Part shown: piece after piece, positions 1-8,103 of the stretch | Numbering within the stretch: the stretch's first letter is position 1 | Layout: every line of letters begins with the position of its first letter | From: a bacterium | GTDB lineage: Bacteria > Verrucomicrobiota > Kiritimatiellia > RFP12 > UBA1067 | Length of the DNA stretch: 36,925 nt | NCBI GenBank assembly: GCA_025360845.1 | Contig: JANYBJ010000288.1 | Span: forward strand, 1-36,925 | Reading direction: 5' to 3' | Notes under the pieces: generated by a model | Databases searched by the model: none | The model's input: the letters and a program-made list of their open reading frames with translations, nothing else | Told to the model about the DNA's origin: nothing | Made by a program: the position numbers and the translations under genes

Positions 1-177
1 TTGAGCGGTTCTCGAATGTGCCTGTGGGATAGCACCCCTCAAAATAGCCCTGATTCCAGGCCTTCCCGCCGCAGCCGCCGGCAAACGCGCTTCCGGAACC
101 GCCTTTGAAATCACGGAAAAGCCCAATGAATCAATGGGGGATAGGGGGCGGTGTGCCTGTTTTCAGTCCCCTATGGG

Positions 178-540
178 ATGCTAGTGAAATACAGTCAACC
201 CATTTATGGCGCTTTAGACCACATCCCAAGCCTCAACTTCCGTGACTGGGCGTGGGTGAAGTTTGACGAGCATGGCTCAGTCACAAATCCATACCAGATG
301 CTGCCCGATGTGGCTCTCGGATTGTCGACCGAGCAACTCAACTACGCGGAGGAAACCAACGGACGGCTTGCCAACGGCGCTGCGGCCATGATGGCGTACG
401 CCCAGCTTCAATTCATGCATGTCTCCGATGAAGACCGTCGAGAACTGGAGTCGGCACTCCTTCGCTATTGCGAACTGGACACTATGGCCATGGTCTTGAT
501 CTGGGAGCACTGGATGAATCTCTTGGGCAAGAACGGATAG
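178..540 (+). pseudogene. C-terminal remnant of a DUF2779-family protein
   Basis: About 120 residues closely resemble the C-terminal end of DUF2779 proteins: a VKYSQPIYG stretch, a W-x-W/FDE block, NPYQMLPD, a GAAAMMAYAQLQF segment and the hallmark RYCELDTMAMV motif near the end. Full-length DUF2779 proteins are several hundred residues long, so the nuclease-like N-terminal part is missing. The similarity begins near the ATG at 178; the reading frame is open from a GTG at 151, but those codons do not match the family. The piece most likely remains from a deletion or rearrangement and is probably not functional. Family assignment is by recognition of the conserved C-terminal motif; the biological role of DUF2779 proteins is not well established. 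Confidence 0.7.
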
Positions 541-679
541 AAAAAAAACAATCAGTCAGGTCTATTTCTGGCATCGTTCGATATTCCGGTTCCTCTCTTC
601 AGATGGAAAACGGGATTGCCGAAGACGGATTGAAGCGATAAAATGATGCTTTGTGTAGTAACGCATCAGTCAGCAGACA

Positions 680-808
680 GCAGTTCTAATTAGGGCAAGG
701 AAACGCCTCACGGCGCCACTACGAACGCAAGAAAGCCTAGAGCACTCCGTTTGTAGTGTGCCCGTAAGGGCATTCTTTCAGGGCGGCCTAAGTCATAATT
801 AGAATTGC
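680..808. repeat. 129-bp palindromic element upstream of the CoA ligase
   Basis: The ends form a 13-bp inverted repeat with one mismatch (GCAGTTCTAATTA at 680-692, TAATTAGAATTGC at 796-808). Inside is a second inverted pair, CACTACGAAC at 717-726 and GTTTGTAGTG at 749-758 (9 of 10 pairing). A small hairpin, TGCCC-gtaa-GGGCA at 759-772, is followed by TTCTTT. The nested layout fits a short non-autonomous mobile repeat or a structured leader/terminator. It fills most of the gene-free stretch 541-843, and I see nothing else there. Confidence 0.5.
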
Positions 809-843
809 GGGTCGGCCGGACCGGCAGGATTGGGAGCAGAGGA

Positions 844-2124
844 ATGAACAGACTTCGGTTTTGGAATGAGCGGGCCGAGACGATGTCCCGCGACGAGTTG
901 GCGGCGGCGCAGCTCGAAGGCTTGAAATGGACGGTCAAGCATGTCTGGGCGAACAACGATTTCTACCGCATGCGTCTGACGGCGGCAGGGGTCGAGCCCG
1001 GCGACATCCGGTCGCTGGACGATATCGGCGGACTGCCGTTCCTGACCAAGGACGATTTCCGCGACCAGTATCCGCTCGGCATGCTCTGTATGCCGCGAGC
1101 CGCGGTCCGCGAAATGCACATGAGTTCCGGCTCCACCGGCACGCCGGTGGTGATGGCCTATACCGAGACCGATCTGACGCAGTGGGCGGAGTGCATGGCC
1201 CGGTGTCAGGTGATGGCGGGCTTGCAGCCGGGCGACGCGCTGCAGATCATGCCGACGTTCGGCCTGTTCAACGGCGGGTTCGGGTTCTATCACGGCGCGC
1301 GGCGCGCGGGGCTGTTTGCGGTGCCCGCGAGTTCGGGCAACACCGCGCGGCAGGTCATGCTGCTGCGCGACTTCAAGGTCAAGGCCATGGGCGCGGTGGT
1401 TTCTTATGCCGCACGCATCATCGAGATGCTGGACGAGAAGGGCATGGAGCTGCCGGACCTCAAGATCGGCATTTTCGGCGCGGAATCGTTTTCCGACGAG
1501 ATGCGGAGCCGCGTGGAGTCGCGGCTGGGCATTAAAGCCTTCGACATTTACGGCATGACCGAGACGGGCGGCGTGGGCACGACCGGCATGGACTGCGAGG
1601 CGCGGTGCGGCATCCATGTGTGGGAAGACCAGTACATCACCGAGATCGTCGATCCCGACACGGGGGCGCCTGTGCCGGACGGCGCGGTGGGCGAGGTGCT
1701 CTTCACCTCGCTGATGCGTGAGGCGATCCCGGTGATCCGCTACCGCACGCGCGACCTGACGCGCATCGTGAGCCGCGAGCGGTGCGCCTGCGGGCGGACC
1801 AGCCTGCGCATCGACCGCATCGAGGGGCGGTGCGACGACATGCTGATCGTCAAAGGCGTGAACTTCTTCCCGAAGCAGGTGGAGCAGGCGCTGATGGAGA
1901 TCCCGGGCGTGCTGCCGGAATACCAGATCATCCTCGAGGACGACCATGGCGTGACCGATGTGCGCGTCAACGTCGAGGCGCTGGAAGGCGTCACCGGCTA
2001 CCTGGTCGAGAAGCACCTGAAGGAACGGCTCGGGTTCAGCCCCAAAGGCGATATCTTCAAGCCCGGCTCGCTGCCCCGCAGCGAAGGCAAGGCCAAGCGC
2101 GTCTTCCGCGTGAACAAAGAGTAA
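844..2124 (+). CDS. paaK: phenylacetate--CoA ligase (adenylate-forming enzyme)
   Basis: The 426-aa product is a cytoplasmic ANL-superfamily ligase that activates phenylacetate or a related aryl acid to its CoA thioester through an acyl-adenylate. The phosphate-binding loop SSGSTGTP lies near residues 94-101, the adenylate-binding YGMTE motif at 236-240, and a CACGRT segment typical of PaaK proteins follows in the C-terminal half. Length matches the family (about 430). I chose the ATG at 844, preceded by GCAGAGG, over an in-frame start at 805 that adds non-family residues. The gene ends 11 nt before the alpha-2-macroglobulin gene, so they are probably co-transcribed. No other phenylacetate-pathway gene is visible, so the true substrate is uncertain; indole-acetate or another aryl acid is possible. 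Confidence 0.88.
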   Translation: MNRLRFWNERAETMSRDELAAAQLEGLKWTVKHVWANNDFYRMRLTAAGVEPGDIRSLDDIGGLPFLTKDDFRDQYPLGMLCMPRAAVREMHMSSGSTGTPVVMAYTETDLTQWAECMARCQVMAGLQPGDALQIMPTFGLFNGGFGFYHGARRAGLFAVPASSGNTARQVMLLRDFKVKAMGAVVSYAARIIEMLDEKGMELPDLKIGIFGAESFSDEMRSRVESRLGIKAFDIYGMTETGGVGTTGMDCEARCGIHVWEDQYITEIVDPDTGAPVPDGAVGEVLFTSLMREAIPVIRYRTRDLTRIVSRERCACGRTSLRIDRIEGRCDDMLIVKGVNFFPKQVEQALMEIPGVLPEYQIILEDDHGVTDVRVNVEALEGVTGYLVEKHLKERLGFSPKGDIFKPGSLPRSEGKAKRVFRVNKE

Positions 2125-2135
2125 GGTGGGCCAGC

Positions 2136-5100
2136 ATGAAATGGATGGTAACCCTTTCAGTTCTTTTGTGTAGTGCGGTGGCATGTGCGCAGGCTGCGGA
2201 CGTGTCCAAAGCCTGGGACAGCGCGAAGAAAGCGATGGATGAGGGTCTGCCCAAGACGGCGGTTGAGAAACTCGCCGCGATTGAGAAAGAGGCGATCGCA
2301 CAGAAGCTGTGGGCGTGCGCGGTCAAGGCGGTCGCCGAGCGCGTCAGAATCGAAGCGTCGCTGCGCGGCGGCAAGGCGGAAGAGGGAATCCCTCAATTCC
2401 GCGAGGAGATCACTGCGGCGCCCGAACCGATGAGGCCCTTCATGGAGCTGGTGTTGGCGCACCAATACTGGCAGTACTTCAACGCGAACCGCTGGCGCTT
2501 CAATCAGCGTTCGAATGTGGCAGGCGGCGAGGAGGGGGGAGACATCGCGACGTGGAGCCTGCAACGCATTCTGGCCGAGATCGAGGCTCAGTTTGATCGC
2601 GCGATGGCCTATGAGGAGATCCTGAAGCTGACGCCTGTGGGCGACTATGGCGTGCTGCTGGAAAAGGGAACCGTCCCGGATGCGTACCGGCCCACGCTTT
2701 TCGACTTCGCTGCCTATGAACTGATCGACTTCTATGCGCTCGGCGAACACGCGGGCATGAAGGCTGAGGATGTCGTGGAGTTGGCTGCGGACGGGCCTGC
2801 GCTCGAAGATGTCAGCGGCTTCAGTTTCATCATCCCGGACGAGGCGGCGCAGCGGTCGCATGTGCTGCGGGCGCTGCGCATCTTTCAGAAGCTGTTGGCG
2901 TTCCATGAGAAGGACAAAGACCCCTCGGCGTATGCGGATATCGATCTCAACCGGCTGCAGTTCTGCCGCAATCAAGTCGTGGGCGAGAGTCGCGATGTGC
3001 GCTACGCGGCCGCGTTGGACCGGTTCGCACACAAGTGGAAAACGCACGAGATTTTGACGCGGGCCTATGCGTTGCGCGCCCAACTGGCTTTCGGGTTGGG
3101 CCAGGCGACGTTGGCGCGGATGGTCGCGATGCAGGGTGCCGCCGCTTATCCCAAGAGCGTGGGCGCGGCGCAGTGCCGCAATCTGGTGACCGAGATCGAG
3201 TTGCCGTCGGTCTCCTTCGCCTCCGAGCAGGTTTGGTGCGAGCCATGGCCGGAACTGGAAATCAGCTACAAGAACCTGCAGGCTGTGCAGTTCCGCGCGG
3301 TGCCGGTGACCTTTGAGGAAATGTTTGCCGGACGCAACCGGTATCAGTATCAGTCGGCTGAGGCCGGGATTTCGCTGTTGTCACGCAGACCCGCGAAGAC
3401 ATGGGATGTGGCGCTGCCCCCCACGGCGGATTATGTTGAACATGCGTCTCGCATGCGTGTGCCGGACGATCTGCCGCCGGGTCTGTACGCGGTCTTCGCC
3501 TCGCCGGACGGCCGGTTCGAAAAAGAGGGGAAGCCGGTTTCATGGGGTCTGTTCCGCGTTTCCAAACTGGCGCTGGTGGTGGCGCGCAACGGAAACGCGC
3601 TGGGCGGCTATGTGCTGACCGCTCGCGAAGGTGAACCGGTCTCCGGTGCGAGGGTCCAGGTGTGGCGGTTCGACCGCAAGGACACCTACAAACGCGAACA
3701 GAATATCGTGACAGACCAGGACGGCTTTTTCGCGATTCTCGGCGATCAGTCGGGGGATCTTTTGCTGGTTGCGGAGAAGGACGGACAGTCTGCCCACACC
3801 TGGGAGGGCGTCTGGAAAGGCAATGAGCGCGAACGTTACGACGCGCCCGAGACGCATATCGCGTTCTTCACCGACCGCGCGATCTACCGGCCCGGACAGA
3901 CCGTTCAGTACAAAGGCGTCTATTTCGTTGCGGACAAGCAGAAGGGCAACTATTATGCGGTGGGCGGCAAGGCGTTCACCGTGCAGTTCAAAGACGGCAA
4001 CGGCAAGCTGATCGCCGAGCAAGCGGTGAAGAGCAACGATTACGGCTCTTTTTCGGGCAGCTTTTGTGCGCCGCGTGACCGCGGCACGGGGCGGATGTCG
4101 ATCAGCGTGGAGAACCAAGGGCAATCAGAGTTTTCGGTGGAGGAGTACAAGCGGCCCAAGTTTGACGTTGCGATAAACCCTCCCGATGTTGACGCCCGGT
4201 TGGCCGCGATGGTTTCGGTGAGCGGAGCCGCGGTCTCCTACTCCGGCGTGCCTGTGGGCGGAGCCAAGGTGGCGTGGCGGGTGGCACGCGAGGTCCGCTT
4301 CCCTTGTTGGTGGTGGGGCCGCGCTCCGGATAGCGGGTCGCAGGAGATCGCGCACGGGGTCACGCGCTGCGACGGCGACGGACGCTTCACGGTTTCGTTC
4401 TTCGCCAGGCCCGACGCCCAAGTGCCGGAGAAGGATGAGCCGGTCTTCACGTTCAGGGTGACGGCGGACGTGACCGACAGCACGGGCGAAACGCGCTCGG
4501 GCGAGGGCCGTGTGGCGCTGGGTTATACGGCGTGGCAGGCCTCGGTCGTCTGTGACGCGTGGCAGACGGAGCAGAAGCCCGTGGAAATCGGCGTGCGCGT
4601 GCAGACACACGACGGCGCGGGCGCGGCAGCTCAAGGCATACTGAAAGTGTCTGCCGTGAGACAGCCCGAGCGCGTTCTGCGCCCGCAGCTGGAAGCTGGC
4701 AGAGTTTTCAAGGGCCAGGAGGGGGATAAGAATGACGATGCCGCGAATCCTGAAGCGTGGCCGGAGGAGAAGGAGCTTGTTTCCGAGACGGTGCAGACCG
4801 GCACGAACGGTGTTGCCACGATAAGCAAGCCGCTGAAGGCCGGCCTGTATCGCGTGCGGTTTGAGACGAGCGACGCGGCGGGCAAGGCGGTGACCGCGCG
4901 GCAGACGGTGCGGGTGGTCGATCCCGAAGCCAAACGGTTGAACATCAAAGTTCCCGAGTATTTCGAGGCCGCGTCGTGGAAGGTGGAGCCGGGCGAGACG
5001 TTTCAGGCGGTGTGGGGCAGCGGCTACGCCAGCGCCCATGCGCTGGTGATTGTGGAGCAGAACGGACGCGAGCTGATGCGGCTGCGCAGCGGGCCCGGGG

Positions 5101-8051
5101 AGACGCAACGGAAGATCGCGCTGCCCGTGACCGAGGCGATGCGCGGCGGGGTGCTGGTGCGCACGCTCTTTATGCGAGAGAACCGGCTCTATGCCAACAG
5201 CCGCAGAATCGATGTGCCGTGGAGCAACAAGCAGCTCTCCCTCAAGTGGGAACATTTCACCTCGAAACTGGAGCCCGGCAAGAAGGAGACGTGGCGGGCG
5301 GTGATCAGCGGCATGAAGGGCGATAAGGCGGTGGCAGAGGTTGTGGCCGCGCTGTATGACCGCTCGCTCGACGCGTTTGTCCGTCAAGAGTGGCCTCGGT
5401 CGTTTGAGAGCTACTTCAACCGGTGCGACGAACAGGGAGAGTTCATACTGGAGAATCGGCGCACCTCCCTTAATCAGCTTTTCGGCGACTGGAAGCGGGT
5501 GACCGAGCCGGACGCATGGGTGTATCGCACGTGGGACAGCCGGTTTGGACGGGGCGGGGCAGACAGAATGAATATGCGCGCAGCCAAAGGTGGGATAGCT
5601 TTCAGCATGGATGCAAGCGCTGTGGCGATGGATGCAGTGATGCCGTCAGCCGCGGCGGCTCCGTCCGAGTCGGGCGAGGTAGTAGGAGTTTCAAAGCATG
5701 CGGATGCGGCGGTTCCGGTTGTTGTGGTCGCGAAGCGGGAAGAGCCCATCAAGGCCCGCAAGAATTTGCAGGAAACCGCGTTTTTCTTCCCGCATCTCGT
5801 GAGCGATGAGAACGGGGTGGTGACAATCGACTTCACCATGCCTGACGCGCTGACCGGCTGGCGTTTCATGGCTTTCGCGCACGATGCGGGTCTGCGCGGC
5901 GGGTACCTCGATGCCGAGGCCGTGACGGCCAAGGAGCTGATGGTCGAGCCGAACCCGCCGCGCTTTGTGCGCGAGGGCGACGAAGTGGTGTTCGCGGTCA
6001 AACTCTCGAACCGTTCCGTCAAACCGCAGAAGGGGCGTGCGAAGCTGACGTTCAGCGATGCCGCGTCGCTGCAGAGTGCCGACGCCCTGCTCGGCAATCT
6101 GAAGACGGATCAGGATTTTGTGCTCGAAGCGGGGGCCTCAACGGCGTTGGAGTGGCGCATCCGCGTGCCGGATTATAACGGGTTCCTGACCTACAAGGCC
6201 GTGGCGGTGACCGACGATCTCATCGATGGAGAGGAAGGCTTCTTGCCGGTCCTGTCGCGGCGTGTGGCGGTGCGGGAGTCGCTGCCCTTGCCGGTCCGAG
6301 GCAAGCAGACGAAGGCCTTCACCTTCGCTTCGCTCGCGGCGTCGAAGGGCTCGAAAACAATCCGGCATCAGAACCTGACGGTGCAGATGGTCTCGCAACC
6401 CGCGTGGTATGCGGTGTTGGCGCTGCCTTACCTGATGGAGTTTCCTTACGAGTGCTGCGAGCAGACCTTCAACCGCTACTACGCCAATGTGTTGGCGCGT
6501 CACATCGCGGCCAGCGATCCGAAGATCCGCGCGGTCTTCGAGCAGTGGAAGGGCACGGACGCGCTCAAGAGTCCGCTGGAAAAGAACGCGGACATGAAAG
6601 CCGTGATGATCGAGGAGACGCCGTGGCTGCGCGAGGCGGCTAGCGAAAGCGCGGCGCGGCGCAATGTGGGGCTCCTGTTCGACGAGGCGCGTCTGAAAGA
6701 GGAGAGCGCGCTCACGTTGAAAAAACTGGAGGACGCGAGGATCTCCGACAACACGTGGCCATGGTTCCCGGGCGGCAACCGGTGCGACACGATCACGCTC
6801 TATATTGTCGCGGGTTTCGGCCGGCTGAGGAATCTGGGCGCTTCGACGGAGATGGGACTGGCGGTCGCGGCGCTGCCGCGCTTGGACGCGTGGATGGCGG
6901 AGGAGTATAAAGAGATTCAGCATCGCGGCAAGAAAGAGGAGAACCATCTGACGGCGACGGTCGCCTTCTATCTGTACGCCCGCAGCTTCTTCCTCAAGGA
7001 CGTGGCGGTCGGGGCGGACAGCCGGGAGGCGGTCGAATACTTTATCGGGCAGGCCAAGCAGTACTGGCAGAAGGTGGGTCGGCAGTCGCAGGCGCATCTG
7101 GCACTGGCGTTGCAGCGCTGGGGCGATACGGTCACGCCGGCGGCGATCCTCAAGTCGGTCCGCGAGTATGCGACGGTCAATGAAGAGTTCGGCCTGTTCT
7201 GGCGCGACACGGAACTGTCGTGGAGCTGGGCGCGGGCGCCGATCGAGACGCAGGCGCTGATGATCGAGGCGTTTCTGGAGGTGGCGAACGACGCGGAGTC
7301 GGCTGAGGCCTGCAAGGTGTGGCTGCTGAAGCAGAAGCAGACGCAGGACTGGAAGACGACCAAGGCGACGGCGGACGCGGTTTATGCGCTGCTGCTGCGG
7401 GGCGAGAAACTGCTGGGGTCAGATGCGCGCGTGGAGATTTCTCTGGCGGGGAAAGCGGTGAGTCCCGAGAAGGTCGAGGCGGGAACGGGCTTTTACGAGA
7501 AGCGCTTCGGGCCTGCCGAGATCGTTCCGGAAATGGGAACGGTCAAGGTGACCAAGCAGGACGAGGGTGTGGCCTGGGGCTCGGTCCATTGGCAGTACCT
7601 TGAAGATATCGCGAATCTGAAGCCTTTCGAAGGAACGCCGCTTGCCTTGAAAAAGCGTCTCTTTGTCAAAGAGTATGCGGCGCAGGGACCGGTGTTAAAT
7701 CCGGCGCAGGGCGTGTTGCATCAGGGTGCGGAGCTGGTGACGCGGATCGAGTTGCGCGTGGACCGCGACATGGAGTTTGTTCATTTGAAAGATCAGCGTG
7801 CGAGCGGTGCGGAACCGGTGAACGTTCTGTCGGGTTACAGGTGGCAGGACGGACTCGGCTACTACGAAAGCACGCGTGACACGGCCTCGCACTTCTTCAT
7901 CGATTATCTGCCCAAGGGCGTGTACGTGTTCGAGTATTCCTGCCGGTTGCAGCAAAAGGGCGTTTACCGCAGCGGCATGGCCGAGATCCAATGCATGTAC
8001 GCTCCGGAATTCAACAGTCATTCGGAGAGTCTGATGCTGACGGTCGAATGA
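2136..8051 (+). CDS. secreted alpha-2-macroglobulin family protein with CCEQ motif
   Basis: This 1971-aa protein looks like a bacterial alpha-2-macroglobulin, a periplasmic protease trap. It starts with a signal sequence (MKWMVTLSVLLCSAVACAQA); C17 in AVAC could make it a lipoprotein, but ordinary signal-peptidase cleavage is equally possible. A roughly 350-residue helical region precedes macroglobulin domains, including FFTDRAIYRPGQTVQYKG near 580-590 and VEEYKRPKF. A low-complexity Ala/Ser/Val stretch near 1150-1210 sits where a bait region is expected, followed by the FVREGDEVVF block near 1280. The thioester site reads C1440-C1441-E1442-Q1443, fitting CxEQ, and is followed by the alpha-helical TED region. 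The start at 2136 gives the signal peptide; the frame is open further upstream only inside paaK. The PbpC partner common in Proteobacteria is not in this window. Confidence 0.88.
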   Translation: MKWMVTLSVLLCSAVACAQAADVSKAWDSAKKAMDEGLPKTAVEKLAAIEKEAIAQKLWACAVKAVAERVRIEASLRGGKAEEGIPQFREEITAAPEPMRPFMELVLAHQYWQYFNANRWRFNQRSNVAGGEEGGDIATWSLQRILAEIEAQFDRAMAYEEILKLTPVGDYGVLLEKGTVPDAYRPTLFDFAAYELIDFYALGEHAGMKAEDVVELAADGPALEDVSGFSFIIPDEAAQRSHVLRALRIFQKLLAFHEKDKDPSAYADIDLNRLQFCRNQVVGESRDVRYAAALDRFAHKWKTHEILTRAYALRAQLAFGLGQATLARMVAMQGAAAYPKSVGAAQCRNLVTEIELPSVSFASEQVWCEPWPELEISYKNLQAVQFRAVPVTFEEMFAGRNRYQYQSAEAGISLLSRRPAKTWDVALPPTADYVEHASRMRVPDDLPPGLYAVFASPDGRFEKEGKPVSWGLFRVSKLALVVARNGNALGGYVLTAREGEPVSGARVQVWRFDRKDTYKREQNIVTDQDGFFAILGDQSGDLLLVAEKDGQSAHTWEGVWKGNERERYDAPETHIAFFTDRAIYRPGQTVQYKGVYFVADKQKGNYYAVGGKAFTVQFKDGNGKLIAEQAVKSNDYGSFSGSFCAPRDRGTGRMSISVENQGQSEFSVEEYKRPKFDVAINPPDVDARLAAMVSVSGAAVSYSGVPVGGAKVAWRVAREVRFPCWWWGRAPDSGSQEIAHGVTRCDGDGRFTVSFFARPDAQVPEKDEPVFTFRVTADVTDSTGETRSGEGRVALGYTAWQASVVCDAWQTEQKPVEIGVRVQTHDGAGAAAQGILKVSAVRQPERVLRPQLEAGRVFKGQEGDKNDDAANPEAWPEEKELVSETVQTGTNGVATISKPLKAGLYRVRFETSDAAGKAVTARQTVRVVDPEAKRLNIKVPEYFEAASWKVEPGETFQAVWGSGYASAHALVIVEQNGRELMRLRSGPGETQRKIALPVTEAMRGGVLVRTLFMRENRLYANSRRIDVPWSNKQLSLKWEHFTSKLEPGKKETWRAVISGMKGDKAVAEVVAALYDRSLDAFVRQEWPRSFESYFNRCDEQGEFILENRRTSLNQLFGDWKRVTEPDAWVYRTWDSRFGRGGADRMNMRAAKGGIAFSMDASAVAMDAVMPSAAAAPSESGEVVGVSKHADAAVPVVVVAKREEPIKARKNLQETAFFFPHLVSDENGVVTIDFTMPDALTGWRFMAFAHDAGLRGGYLDAEAVTAKELMVEPNPPRFVREGDEVVFAVKLSNRSVKPQKGRAKLTFSDAASLQSADALLGNLKTDQDFVLEAGASTALEWRIRVPDYNGFLTYKAVAVTDDLIDGEEGFLPVLSRRVAVRESLPLPVRGKQTKAFTFASLAASKGSKTIRHQNLTVQMVSQPAWYAVLALPYLMEFPYECCEQTFNRYYANVLARHIAASDPKIRAVFEQWKGTDALKSPLEKNADMKAVMIEETPWLREAASESAARRNVGLLFDEARLKEESALTLKKLEDARISDNTWPWFPGGNRCDTITLYIVAGFGRLRNLGASTEMGLAVAALPRLDAWMAEEYKEIQHRGKKEENHLTATVAFYLYARSFFLKDVAVGADSREAVEYFIGQAKQYWQKVGRQSQAHLALALQRWGDTVTPAAILKSVREYATVNEEFGLFWRDTELSWSWARAPIETQALMIEAFLEVANDAESAEACKVWLLKQKQTQDWKTTKATADAVYALLLRGEKLLGSDARVEISLAGKAVSPEKVEAGTGFYEKRFGPAEIVPEMGTVKVTKQDEGVAWGSVHWQYLEDIANLKPFEGTPLALKKRLFVKEYAAQGPVLNPAQGVLHQGAELVTRIELRVDRDMEFVHLKDQRASGAEPVNVLSGYRWQDGLGYYESTRDTASHFFIDYLPKGVYVFEYSCRLQQKGVYRSGMAEIQCMYAPEFNSHSESLMLTVE

Positions 8052-8103
8052 GGGAATGGTTCAACAACACGGGTCTGCCGGGCAGGCCGAGTCAGGAGAA
8101 GCA

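Noticed and set aside
1..150. A minus-strand frame reading GGCGGKAWNQGYFEGCYP in the first 120 bases
   Set aside because: The composition looks protein-like, but no family was recognised, it runs off the window edge, and no start or ribosome site is visible.
1782..2135. N-terminal extension of the macroglobulin frame back into paaK
   Set aside because: The extra residues are the wrong-frame reading of the CoA ligase, and the signal peptide starts at 2136.
799..2301. 500-aa open frame on the minus strand opposite the CoA ligase
   Set aside because: It is rich in His, Arg, Ala and Pro and lacks domain motifs, as expected for the antisense of a GC-rich gene.
5600..5760. Low-complexity Ala/Ser/Val stretch as a possible frameshift in the macroglobulin gene
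   Set aside because: The frame is continuous and the stretch sits where a variable bait region is expected.
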